From NCBI GenBank assembly GCA_016210935.1, contig JACQTH010000305.1, positions 1 to 8,390 on the forward strand: a stretch of DNA of 8,390 nucleotides, written 5' to 3'. Below, in pieces: positions 1 to 6,113 of the stretch. A model generated the notes under the pieces. The model was given only the letters and a program-made list of their open reading frames with translations. It searched no databases and was not told the DNA's origin. Every line of letters starts with the position of its first letter. Position 1 is the first letter of the stretch. Made by a program: the position numbers and the translations under genes. The stretch is from Acidobacteriota bacterium. Lineage in GTDB: Bacteria; Acidobacteriota; Vicinamibacteria; Vicinamibacterales; JACQTH01.

Positions 1-83
1 CCGCCCACCTGCGCGGGGGCCCGGGACGGGAACGTCAGAACAATTGCAACCGCCACCATTGCGCCTAGCGGTTGAGCTTTCAT
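1..83 (-). CDS. Secreted protein, N-terminal signal peptide only (partial)
   Basis: Only the first 27 codons lie in the window; the gene runs off the left edge. The reading starts at an ATG (83-81) with an AGGAG Shine-Dalgarno 6 bases upstream (94-90). The peptide begins MKAQPLGAMVAVAIVLTF, then PSRAPAQVG: a short charged start, a hydrophobic core (about residues 6-18) and a likely signal peptidase I site after A-P-A, giving a mature protein that begins QVG. This indicates export across the cytoplasmic membrane. It lies downstream of pyrC on the same strand with a 122-base gap and its own ribosome-binding site, so it is probably a separate unit. The function cannot be told from the visible part. 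Confidence 0.6.
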   Translation of the reverse strand, partial: MKAQPLGAMVAVAIVLTFPSRAPAQVG

Positions 84-113
84 GTGTGACTCCTGCCGAT
101 CATTAGACGCCAG

Positions 114-135
114 GCGCAGGACTAAAGGCCTGCGC
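114..135. repeat. Small hairpin in the pyrC-downstream spacer
   Basis: Perfect 7-bp arms GCGCAGG (114-120) and CCTGCGC (129-135) around an 8-base loop. It lies between the pyrC stop and the start of the next gene. It could help end the pyrRBC transcript, but no T-run follows on either strand, so it is not a standard intrinsic terminator. The rest of 84-205 shows no gene. Confidence 0.3.
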
Positions 136-205
136 TACGGCCTGCGGGATGGCAGACCGCGCAGCCGCGCAATCGAAACAGGTTCAACCCCAAATGCCTG
201 AACGG

Positions 206-1525
206 CTATCTGGTGCTCCATGCGACCTGGGGATTCCTGAACTTCGTCGCGCCGCCGACGATCGTGGCGGCCACGCCGCCCATCAGGCGCCAGCCGTCGA
301 ACGGCGTATTGCGCGATCGGCTGCGAAAGCGCGCGGCGTCAATCGTGACTGGCAGGTGGGGAGCGATGATTGTAATGTCGGCAGGGCCGCCCGGCGTCAG
401 CGATCCGCCTGGAACGCCCAGAATTCTGGCGGGATTCGTGCTCAGGAGCTCGACGAGGCGCTTCAGACTGATGAATCCGGTGCGGACGAGCCGGTCGAGA
501 CACAGCGAGACGGCGGTCTCGAGTCCGACGATCCCGAACGGCGCGCGGTCGAATTCCACTTTTTTCTCGTCGTAGTGATGCGGAGCATGGTCGGTGGCAA
601 TCGCGTCAATCGACCCGTCCCGCAGCCCCTGGAGCATCGCGTCCCGATCGGCGGCCTCGCGAAGGGGCGGGTTCATCTTGCAGTTGGTGTCGTAGCTGAC
701 CGGCGAGGCGAGCCGCTCGTCGTCGAGGATGAAATGGTGCGGCGCGACCTCGCACGTCACCGTGATCCCGCGCGCCTTTCCGTCCCGAACCGCGCGCAGC
801 GATCCCCGCACGCTCATATGCGCGACGTGAAACGCGCCGCCGGTCAGACCGGCCAGCACGACGTCCCGCTCGACCATGATTTCCTCGGCCGCGGCCGGAA
901 TGCCGCGCAGGCCGAGCAGCGACGCCTGATAGCCTTCGTGCGCCACGCCGTCGCCGGCGAGCGACCGATCCTCGCAGTGGTCGATCACCGGCATCCCGAA
1001 CATGGTGGCGTATTCCAGGGCGCGGCGCATCAACTGCGCCGTCGCGACGGGCCGCCCATCATCCGACAGCGCCACGCAGCCAGCGGCGCGTAACTCGCCG
1101 ATTTCCGACAGCTGCTCGCCGCGTGATTCGATCGACACGGCGGCAATCGGGTAAACGCGCGCGAGATTCGCCTGAGCGGCCTTCTCGATGATGAACTTCG
1201 TCACGGTGGCGTTGTCGTTGATCGGGTTCGTGTTCGGCATGCAGGCGACGGCCGTAAAGCCGCCGCCGACGGCCGCGGCGGCCCCCGTGGCGATCGTTTC
1301 CTTGTGCTCGAATCCAGGCTCTCGCAGATGGACGTGCATGTCGACGAACCCGGGCGCCACGACACAGCCGGCCGGAACGTCGATCACCTCGAGATCGGAT
1401 CGCCCGTTTACCGGGAGATCGCGGGCGACCTGCGCGATGCGGCCGTCCTCGATCAACACATCGAACGCCCCATCGAGAGCCTGCGCCGGGTCGATCACCC
1501 GGCCGCCCTTGAGCAGCCGTCTCAT
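206..1525 (-). CDS. pyrC: Dihydroorotase, class I (PyrC)
   Basis: Cytosolic zinc amidohydrolase for step 3 of UMP synthesis: reversible cyclisation of N-carbamoyl-L-aspartate to dihydroorotate. At 439 aa it has the usual length of the long class I bacterial enzymes. Visible motifs are the first metal site DMHVHLREPG (H64, H66), MPNTNP at 96-101, an Asp in SDDG (154-157), IDHCED (H183), VAHMS (H236) and ATDHAPH (310-316, D312), which match the metal-ligand pattern of class I dihydroorotases, where an Asp replaces the carboxylated lysine of class II. The C-terminal part (STNPARILG, then GGSLTPGGPADITI) is the typical composite beta-domain of amidohydrolases. The ATG overlaps the pyrB stop as ATGA (1522-1525) and GGGAGG lies upstream inside pyrB, so translation is probably coupled. 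It is the last gene of pyrRBC. No residue looks damaged. Confidence 0.96.
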   Translation of the reverse strand: MRRLLKGGRVIDPAQALDGAFDVLIEDGRIAQVARDLPVNGRSDLEVIDVPAGCVVAPGFVDMHVHLREPGFEHKETIATGAAAAVGGGFTAVACMPNTNPINDNATVTKFIIEKAAQANLARVYPIAAVSIESRGEQLSEIGELRAAGCVALSDDGRPVATAQLMRRALEYATMFGMPVIDHCEDRSLAGDGVAHEGYQASLLGLRGIPAAAEEIMVERDVVLAGLTGGAFHVAHMSVRGSLRAVRDGKARGITVTCEVAPHHFILDDERLASPVSYDTNCKMNPPLREAADRDAMLQGLRDGSIDAIATDHAPHHYDEKKVEFDRAPFGIVGLETAVSLCLDRLVRTGFISLKRLVELLSTNPARILGVPGGSLTPGGPADITIIAPHLPVTIDAARFRSRSRNTPFDGWRLMGGVAATIVGGATKFRNPQVAWSTR

Positions 1526-2523
1526 GCCTCGATGCCTCCCGCCAGCAGGTAGAGAACCGCCATGCGCACCGCGACGCCGTTGGTGACCTGCTCGAGGATG
1601 ACCGAGTACGGACCGTCGGCGACCTCTGAAGCGATCTCGACGCCTCGATTCATCGGACCCGGATGCATGATGATGACGTCCGGCTGCGCGCGCGCGACCC
1701 GGTCCGGCGTGAGCCCGAAGACCGCGAAGTACTCGCGAAACGACGGAAAGAAGGCGCCTTCCATTCGCTCGAGCTGGATGCGCAACATCATGATGACGTC
1801 CGCACCCTCGACCGCCGCGTCGATGCTGGTGGTCTTGGTGACGCCGAGGCGCTCGATGCCGGGCGGCATCATGGTGGGCGGCCCGCAGACCCAGACGTCC
1901 GCGCCCAGTTTCGTCAGCAACTGAACGTTCGACCGGAGCACACGACTGTGCAGCAGGTCGCCGACGATCGCGACCTTCAGGCGCGAGAGTCCGCCCTTGT
2001 GCTCGCGGATCGTAAACGCGTCGAGCAGCGCCTGCGTCGGATGCTCGTGCGCGCCGTCGCCCGCGTTGATGATGCCGGCGCGGCAGATGCGTGCGAGGAA
2101 ATCGGCCGCACCGGATGCGGCGTGCCGGAGCACGATGAGATCAGGCGCCATGGCCATGATGTTCAGCGCCGTGTCGGCCAGGGTTTCCCCCTTGACGACG
2201 CTGGACGTCGCAGAGGCGATGTTGAGCGTGTCGGCGCTGAGACGTTTTTCGGCGATCTCGAAGGAGGTCCGGGTTCGGGTGCTCGGCTCGAAGAACAGAT
2301 TGACGACCGTCTTGCCTCGCAGCGTGGGCACCTTCTTGATCGGGCGCGCCCCGATCTCTTTCATCGCGTCGGCCGTGTCGAGAATGAGCACGATCTCTTC
2401 GGGCGAGAGCTGCGAAATGCCCAGCAGATCCTTTCCGCGGAGCCGGGTCGTCTTCGGACCGTCAGACGGTGGCCCACCCGCTCTCGAGCGTGCGGCAGTG
2501 GCCGTGGCGGAGGTGGCCTTCAT
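1522..2523 (-). CDS. pyrB: Aspartate carbamoyltransferase catalytic subunit (PyrB)
   Basis: Cytosolic enzyme of the committed step: carbamoyl phosphate + L-aspartate to N-carbamoyl-L-aspartate + phosphate. 333 aa. Carbamoyl-phosphate binding is seen in FFEPSTRTRTSFE (77-89; STRTR at 81-85), the mobile-loop pair S107/K111, R133 and HPTQ (161-164). The aspartate-domain motifs are GDLLHSRVLRSN (188-199), LRIQ (247-250) and HPGPMNRG (287-294). All key residues of the family look intact. The first ~25 residues are an Ala/Ser/Thr/Gly/Pro-rich extension before the conserved fold (starting near LLGISQLS). The start is fixed by the ATGA overlap with the pyrR stop (2520-2523) and a strong GAGGAGG just upstream within pyrR. 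No pyrI or inactive-dihydroorotase partner gene is next to it, so the holoenzyme could be a simple trimer or associate with the adjacent PyrC; that is inference. Confidence 0.96.
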   Translation of the reverse strand: MKATSATATAARSRAGGPPSDGPKTTRLRGKDLLGISQLSPEEIVLILDTADAMKEIGARPIKKVPTLRGKTVVNLFFEPSTRTRTSFEIAEKRLSADTLNIASATSSVVKGETLADTALNIMAMAPDLIVLRHAASGAADFLARICRAGIINAGDGAHEHPTQALLDAFTIREHKGGLSRLKVAIVGDLLHSRVLRSNVQLLTKLGADVWVCGPPTMMPPGIERLGVTKTTSIDAAVEGADVIMMLRIQLERMEGAFFPSFREYFAVFGLTPDRVARAQPDVIIMHPGPMNRGVEIASEVADGPYSVILEQVTNGVAVRMAVLYLLAGGIEA

Positions 2524-3065
2524 GTGACCTCCTCGATCTGCTCAATCGCCACCTCGTCGCGGCCGTCGATTTCCTGCAGCCGCACGTGTACGGTCTCGCG
2601 GGTCGAGGTCGGCAGGTTCTTGCCCACGTAGTCGGCTCGAATCGGCAGCTCGCGGTGGCCGCGATCGACCACCACGAGCAGCTGGATGATGCTGGGACGG
2701 CCGAAGTCGATCAGGGCGTCGAGCGCGGCGCGGACCGTACGGCCGGTGTAGAGCACGTCATCGACCAGCAGGACTTTCTTGCCGTCGATCGAGAAGGGGA
2801 TTTCCGTGCGGCGCACGACCGGCTGCGGGCCGACCGCGTGGCGCATCAGGTCGTCGCGGTAGAGCGTGATGTCGAGCGCGCCCGTCGGCGCCTGCTCGCT
2901 CGTGATCTCGAACAGGTTGCGCGCAATGCGCCGGGCGATCGGCACGCCGCGCGTCCGGATTCCGACGATCGTCAGGTCGTCGACGCCCCGGTTGCGCTCG
3001 ACCACTTCGTGCGCGATGCGCACGAGTGTCCGCGCCATGCGGTCGGCGTCCATCACCACGGGCAT
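2520..3065 (-). CDS. pyrR: PyrR: pyr mRNA-binding regulator / uracil phosphoribosyltransferase family
   Basis: Homologue of PyrR, an RNA-binding protein that senses UMP/UTP and represses pyr operons by binding a conserved leader hairpin; many members also convert uracil + PRPP to UMP. 181 aa, the normal size. Motifs: RIAHE (16-20), GIRTRGVPIA (35-44), ALDITLYRDDL (63-73), the PRPP loop VLLVDDVLYTGRT (98-110), VDRGHRELPIRADYVGKN (133-150) and PTSTRE (152-157). The ATG at 3065 was chosen because MPVVMDADRMARTLVRIAHE aligns end to end with known PyrR N-termini and GGGAG lies 7 bases upstream. An ATG at codon 5 (3053) is a less likely start but overlaps a leader-ORF stop. The frame stays open upstream to 3527, but that part encodes only repeat sequence. 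First gene of pyrRBC, with a PyrR-type hairpin in its leader (3212-3245), so autoregulation is expected. Confidence 0.95.
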   Translation of the reverse strand: MPVVMDADRMARTLVRIAHEVVERNRGVDDLTIVGIRTRGVPIARRIARNLFEITSEQAPTGALDITLYRDDLMRHAVGPQPVVRRTEIPFSIDGKKVLLVDDVLYTGRTVRAALDALIDFGRPSIIQLLVVVDRGHRELPIRADYVGKNLPTSTRETVHVRLQEIDGRDEVAIEQIEEVT

Positions 3066-3205
3066 GGGAAACTCCCGATCTTCCGCCTGCCCCTCCACTG
3101 CGCTCGGGGCACCCTGAGCGATAGTCGAAGGGTGAAGGCGGAAGCCACGAAGAAAACGGGATTGGGGATTCGGGATTCGAGAAGAACAGCGGAAGGACCA
3201 GTCAC
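3053..3205 (-). CDS. Possible 50-aa leader ORF overlapping the start of pyrR
   Basis: Open frame from a GTG at 3205 preceded by AAGAGG with 5-base spacing (3216-3211), ending in TGA (3055-3053). The stop shares its A with an ATG at pyrR codon 5 (TGATG). It reads through the repeats of the leader, giving VTGPSAVLLESRIPNP and then a basic tail ending FPCPW. The same AAGAGG forms one side of the lower stem of the PyrR-type hairpin, so its translation could be blocked when PyrR binds. It resembles no known protein, and in GC-rich repeat DNA an open frame of this size can occur by chance. If real, it is likely a regulatory leader peptide and not a functional protein. Confidence 0.3.
   Translation of the reverse strand: MTGPSAVLLESRIPNPVFFVASAFTLRLSLRVPRAQWRGRRKIGSFPCPW
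3090..3134. repeat. REP-like hairpin in the pyrR leader
   Basis: Imperfect inverted repeat on the plus strand: CCTCCACT-GCGCTC, a GC-rich loop, then GAGCG-ATAGTCGAAGG. Inner arms CGCTC/GAGCG pair perfectly, and CACCCT/AGGGTG forms a competing hairpin. The sequence resembles short dispersed intergenic repeats of many GC-rich bacteria. It sits between the PyrR-type hairpin and the pyrR ribosome-binding site. No U-run follows in the pyrR direction, so I do not call it a terminator. Confidence 0.55.
3130..3146 (-). repeat. Copy 1 of dispersed repeat core TCCGCCTTCRCC
   Basis: On the minus strand this reads GGCTTCCGCCTTCACCC and matches 16 of 17 bases of 7717-7733 inside pyrF. A third, shorter copy lies at 8013-8028. 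Within the pyrR leader it directly abuts the REP-like hairpin. Confidence 0.55.
3158..3179. repeat. GGGATTC tandem-type repeat, leader copy
   Basis: GGGATT units (GGGATTGGGGATTCGGGATT and following bases) inside the pyrR leader. They belong to the same family as the inverted pair at 3270-3341. The units lack stop codons in several frames, which explains the misleadingly long open frames through this region. Confidence 0.6.
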
Positions 3206-3211
3206 GTGCAC

Positions 3212-3245
3212 CTCTTGGGGACCTCACAGGGTCCGCCTTAAAGAG
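3212..3245 (-). promoter_or_regulatory. PyrR-binding-type RNA hairpin (pyr leader)
   Basis: The minus-strand transcript folds as CUCUU (3245-3241), bulge UAA, GG, bulged C, GGACC (3234-3230), hexaloop CUGUGA (3229-3224), GGUCC (3223-3219), CC, AAGAG (3216-3212). The loop and flanks CCUGUGAGG match the conserved core CCNGNGAGG of PyrR binding sites; departures from the Bacillus consensus fall in the stem, where pairing is kept. An upper stem, internal bulge and lower stem are the known layout of PyrR targets. The hairpin starts within a few bases of the transcription start predicted from the TATACT box. AAGAG in the lower stem is part of a Shine-Dalgarno sequence for the GTG at 3205, so ribosome access could be hidden by the structure. 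The motif is seen directly; binding is inferred from pyrR being the next gene. Confidence 0.75.
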
Positions 3246-3253
3246 CTGTGAGC

Positions 3254-3259
3254 AGTATA
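3254..3259 (-). promoter_or_regulatory. Predicted -10 box of the pyrRBC promoter (TATACT)
   Basis: TATACT on the minus strand in a very GC-rich setting, placing the transcript start near 3247, just before the PyrR-type hairpin. No good TTGACA-like -35 is present; that position falls in the GGGATTC repeat. An identical TATACT lies before pyrK. Confidence 0.5.
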
Positions 3260-3269
3260 GCAGAAGAGA

Positions 3270-3341
3270 GGGGTTCGGGATTTGGGATTCGGGATTCGGA
3301 AGACGTTGGTTCTTTCCCACGAACCCCGAATCCCGAACCCC
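3270..3341. repeat. Inverted GGGATTC-family repeat after the membrane phosphohydrolase-like gene
   Basis: Left arm 3270-3291 and right arm 3320-3341 pair at 20 of 22 positions (GGGGTTCGGGATT against AATCCCGAACCCC). The gap is partly filled by further GGGATTC units. The right arm begins one base after the stop codon at 3343-3345, so in RNA it would form a strong stem between that gene and the pyrR promoter. It may limit readthrough into pyrRBC, but there is no clear U-tract. Confidence 0.6.
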
Positions 3342-3342
3342 G

Positions 3343-5133
3343 TCAGCGGTCGTACGTCGGAATAAACGCAATCGGCCGATCCGCGGTGAACGCGCGCGTG
3401 AACAGATCGGTTCGGGCGTACCCATCCATATCCCGGCCCACAGGCAGGCCGAGAAAATAGAGAATCGACGGCGCGACGTCGACGACCGAGGCCCGCGGCC
3501 GCCGGCCGGCGGCGATGCCGGCGCCAAACGCGAGCAGGAATCCGTCCGGCGCAGCTTCGTGCGTGCCGCTCAACCGTGCGTTTCCAACCGTGCGCTCGAG
3601 CAGCCGCTTCCCGGGCGTGAGCGGCTCCATGCCGAACCCGGAGACCACGAGCAGCAGATCGCGGGGCGTGAGGCGTGCCAGCGTGCGGCCGATGATCTGA
3701 TCGATATGCCCGTAGTGCCGTTCGAGCACGAGGCCGTATTGCCGGCGCTCGTCCTCGGAGACGTCGCCGAACGCGCGCGGGCGCGCGTAGCGCAGCAGGT
3801 AATGCCCCGCCGCGTCCAGACTTTGATAACGGACCGCGGAGAACTGCACCCCCCGTCCCTCGATGAGCAGCGTCGAGATCCGCTCGGTCGCGAGATCCGC
3901 CTGCAGCGCTGCATCGATGGCGCCTTGCAGGGGCAGCAGCGGGGGGAGCGGCGCCGGCTCGACAGCCGCCGCGTCCGCGGCGCCGGCCGAGGTGGCCTCG
4001 GGTTGCGAAGCGGCCGTCCGGACGGCGGGCATCACCTCGGCGGGAAAGATGCCGACGCGCTCCGCCCCTTCGAACGGCTCGCTGAACCGCGAAAACCGAT
4101 CGCTGACGATGTAGCCGCGCACGGGCGGTGTCGGATGCGTCAGCGGCCAACCGACGATCCCGACCGACACGCCGAAGTGACTCAGAATGTTCCACAGAGG
4201 GGTGGCCCGCAGCGCGCCAGACGAGTACGGCTCTTCCAACAGGAACCCGAACCGCACCAGCGCGTGCGCGAAACACAGGTCGGGCAGCAGGCTCAGCGGC
4301 GCTGCGTCGCGGATCACGCGATAGAGCGCAGCCGACCGCACGCCATTCTTCGAAGGCCACTTACCCGTCGCCACGGCGGTCCAGATGGGGGCGGGCTGCG
4401 TCGGCCGCAGCGACGCGAGGTGCATCACCGCGCCCGAGTCGAGGATCCGTCCGAAGTTCGGCAGGTGGCCCTCCGCCGCGGCCGGCGCGATGACATCGAG
4501 CGAGGCGCCGTCGAGCATGATCAGCAGGACGCGCGGCGCCTGCGGCGCTTCGAGCGCCACGGGGTCGATCACCGGCGAGGCGGCATACGGCGCCGGCACG
4601 TACGGATTCGAGGCCGGGCGTGCGGGTCCACGGGCCGCCAGCGGCAAGGCGACGGATGCGATCGCCGTGAGGGCGAACAGCGTCGCGCTCACGCGGCTGC
4701 CGCGGCGGCCGAACGAGTAGTGGACCAGCGCAATCACGAGAAAGATCAGCGCGCACAGGCTGACGGCCACCGCGCCGGCGGCCATTCGTCGTCCGGCGGC
4801 GGGCTCGAGCGTCACCGCGAAGCCGCGGAGATTCAGCCACATCAACGTCGCGGCGGCGCCTGAGGAGGCGGCGCTCAACCACACCAGCAGGCGCAGACTC
4901 AGCCAGCCGGGCGAGAGATTCTCTTCGCCAAAGAGCTCCCAGACCACGATCAGGGCGTAATAGGTGACCGCGAGGTGCACGCCATACGTGCCCGCGAGCG
5001 TCAGGAACAGCGGGGCCACCGCGCGTGGCGAGGCCGGCAGCTCGGGATTGAGCTGCAGCACCAGAATGCCGAGGTACGTCGCCGCCAGCGTCCCGCCAAT
5101 CACCGAGTTGGTGAGCATTCGCAAATAGCGCAT
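3343..5133 (-). CDS. Membrane protein with AlkP-superfamily phosphohydrolase-like domain
   Basis: 596 aa from the ATG at 5133 (an ATG 5 codons later is also possible; neither has a clear Shine-Dalgarno). Residues ~8-170 hold about five hydrophobic membrane segments, followed by a Pro/Ala linker. From ~200 there is an alkaline phosphatase/phosphodiesterase-type domain: RVLLIMLDGAS (metal Asp at 208), PTQPAPIWTAVATGKWP with the expected nucleophile Thr at 252, a D-x3-H pair (440/444), GTHEAAPDGF (H525) and DVAPSILYFLGLPV near 552. The usual SDHG metal motif is replaced by VVSGFGMEP (~496-504), so the Asp-His pair is missing; activity is uncertain. Related domains act on phosphomonoesters or phosphodiesters, but the substrate here is unknown. 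It lies upstream of pyrR on the same strand and starts inside the outer arm of a large inverted repeat shared with divergent pyrK. Confidence 0.8.
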   Translation of the reverse strand: MRYLRMLTNSVIGGTLAATYLGILVLQLNPELPASPRAVAPLFLTLAGTYGVHLAVTYYALIVVWELFGEENLSPGWLSLRLLVWLSAASSGAAATLMWLNLRGFAVTLEPAAGRRMAAGAVAVSLCALIFLVIALVHYSFGRRGSRVSATLFALTAIASVALPLAARGPARPASNPYVPAPYAASPVIDPVALEAPQAPRVLLIMLDGASLDVIAPAAAEGHLPNFGRILDSGAVMHLASLRPTQPAPIWTAVATGKWPSKNGVRSAALYRVIRDAAPLSLLPDLCFAHALVRFGFLLEEPYSSGALRATPLWNILSHFGVSVGIVGWPLTHPTPPVRGYIVSDRFSRFSEPFEGAERVGIFPAEVMPAVRTAASQPEATSAGAADAAAVEPAPLPPLLPLQGAIDAALQADLATERISTLLIEGRGVQFSAVRYQSLDAAGHYLLRYARPRAFGDVSEDERRQYGLVLERHYGHIDQIIGRTLARLTPRDLLLVVSGFGMEPLTPGKRLLERTVGNARLSGTHEAAPDGFLLAFGAGIAAGRRPRASVVDVAPSILYFLGLPVGRDMDGYARTDLFTRAFTADRPIAFIPTYDR

Positions 5134-5285
5134 TTGGTGATTTGGTGATCCGTTCGGCAGTTCGATTTGCCACCGAGAGCACGGAGACCACAGAGAAAAC
5201 AAATTCAAAAAGTTCTCTGTGCTCTCTGTGTTCTCCGTGGTAAATCAAAAGTATCACCGATCACCAAATCACGAAATCACCAAAT
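5132..5285. repeat. Large nested inverted repeat between divergent genes
   Basis: Outer arms are tandem octamers: ATTTGGTG twice plus ATC on the left (5132-5150), and three complementary units on the right (5259-5285, CACCAAAT, CACGAAAT, CACCAAAT). Inner arms 5170-5197 and 5213-5240 pair at 24 of 28 positions and carry a ~9-base AC(A/G)GAGA-type periodicity around an A-rich 15-base spacer. The element fills nearly the whole gap between the divergent genes and includes the start codon of the minus-strand gene. It holds no gene. It can form a cruciform or long RNA stem; the AT-rich octamers may assist promoter opening. Confidence 0.75.
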
Positions 5286-5290
5286 GCCCC

Positions 5291-5296
5291 TATACT
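5291..5296 (+). promoter_or_regulatory. Predicted -10 box of pyrK (TATACT), likely leaderless start
   Basis: TATACT lies 6 bases before the GTG start at 5303, so the predicted transcript would begin at or within a base or two of the start codon. No Shine-Dalgarno is present, which fits a leaderless mRNA. No convincing -35 is seen; that position falls in the CACCAAAT octamers. Confidence 0.45.
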
Positions 5297-5302
5297 TCCC
5301 TC

Positions 5303-6112
5303 GTGGTTGTCGACGTCGACGCCGAGGTGGTCGCGAACACGCGCCTCTCGGCCGACTACAACGTCATCGCGCTCGCGGCGCCGGCGATTGCCTCCGATGT
5401 CAAGCCGGGCCAGTTCGTCATGGTCAGGGTCGGAACCGGATCAGACCCGCTTCTGCGGCGCCCGTTCTCGGTGTTCGAGATCCTGCGCGACGAGCGCGGT
5501 CGCGCGACCGCCATTACGCTGCTCAACAAGCGGGTGGGGGTCGGCACGCGGCTCCTGTTCAAGATGGAACGCGGCCACGTCGTGCCGGTGCTCGGCCCGC
5601 TTGGCCGGCCATTCGAGCCTGTCGAGCCGCCGATCCGGGCCTGGCTGGTGGCCGGAGGCGTCGGGCTGGCGCCATTCGCGACGCTGGCCGAAACGCTCCG
5701 GACCCGTGCGGTCGACGTGACGCTGTTCTACGGCGGTCGCAGCGCCACGGACCTCTTTTACGTCGACTGGTTTCAGCGTCTCGGCGTGCGAACCGTGTTG
5801 ACGACCGAGGACGGGACGCAAGGGGAGCGCGGGCGCGTCACGCTTCCCCTCGAACGCGCGCTGCGATCGATTGATCGCGAGCAGCCGATCATGATGTACG
5901 CCTGCGGGCCTGAGCCGATGCTCGAGGCCGTGGCCCACCTCGCCAGGCGATTCGACCGGCCGTCGCAGGTGTCGGTCGAACGCGTGATGGGATGCGGCCT
6001 TGGCGGATGCTATAGCTGCGTCATCAGGGTCCGGCAGCACCACGGCGGTTCCCACTTCGTCCGGTCGTGCATCGGAGGCCCGGTCTTCCGCGGGGATGAG
6101 ATAGTGTGGTGA
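5303..6112 (+). CDS. pyrK: Dihydroorotate dehydrogenase B, electron-transfer subunit (PyrK)
   Basis: FAD and [2Fe-2S] subunit that passes electrons from PyrD's FMN to NAD+, making the type 1B enzyme NAD-linked. 269 aa from GTG 5303, near the family norm. In order: FAD-binding RRPFSV (52-57), GPLGRPF (98-104), the pyridine-nucleotide motif GGVGLAPF (118-125), YACGPEPML (199-207), and the C-terminal cluster-binding cysteines in MGCGLGGCYSC (C231, C236, C239) plus RSC (C256). The four-Cys spacing is that of PyrK. GTG 5303 was chosen because VVVDVDAEVV begins the conserved domain and the upstream in-frame sequence is repeat DNA; the ATG at 5284 is out of frame. The stop lies one base before pyrD. 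Confidence 0.93.
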   Translation: MVVDVDAEVVANTRLSADYNVIALAAPAIASDVKPGQFVMVRVGTGSDPLLRRPFSVFEILRDERGRATAITLLNKRVGVGTRLLFKMERGHVVPVLGPLGRPFEPVEPPIRAWLVAGGVGLAPFATLAETLRTRAVDVTLFYGGRSATDLFYVDWFQRLGVRTVLTTEDGTQGERGRVTLPLERALRSIDREQPIMMYACGPEPMLEAVAHLARRFDRPSQVSVERVMGCGLGGCYSCVIRVRQHHGGSHFVRSCIGGPVFRGDEIVW

Positions 6113-6113
6113 C

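Noticed and set aside
149..1093. Long plus-strand open frame opposite pyrC
   Set aside because: Arg/Ala/Asp-rich translation with no motif; an antisense shadow of the well-supported pyrC, as are similar long frames opposite pyrB and the membrane protein gene.
3158..3341. GGGATTC repeats as a CRISPR array
   Set aside because: Units are too short and irregular, with no unique spacers and no cas gene.
3066..3527. N-terminal extension of PyrR in the same open frame
   Set aside because: It would encode translated GGGATTC repeats and overlap the end of the upstream gene; PyrR's normal length and alignment fit the ATG at 3065.
5134..5208. TTG start of the membrane protein at 5208
   Set aside because: The added 25 residues are encoded by the inverted repeat and lack a ribosome-binding site; the first membrane segment follows the ATG at 5133 or 5118.
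5219..5302. GTG start of PyrK at 5219
   Set aside because: The extra 28 residues derive from repeat DNA and lie upstream of the predicted -10 box; the conserved domain begins at GTG 5303.
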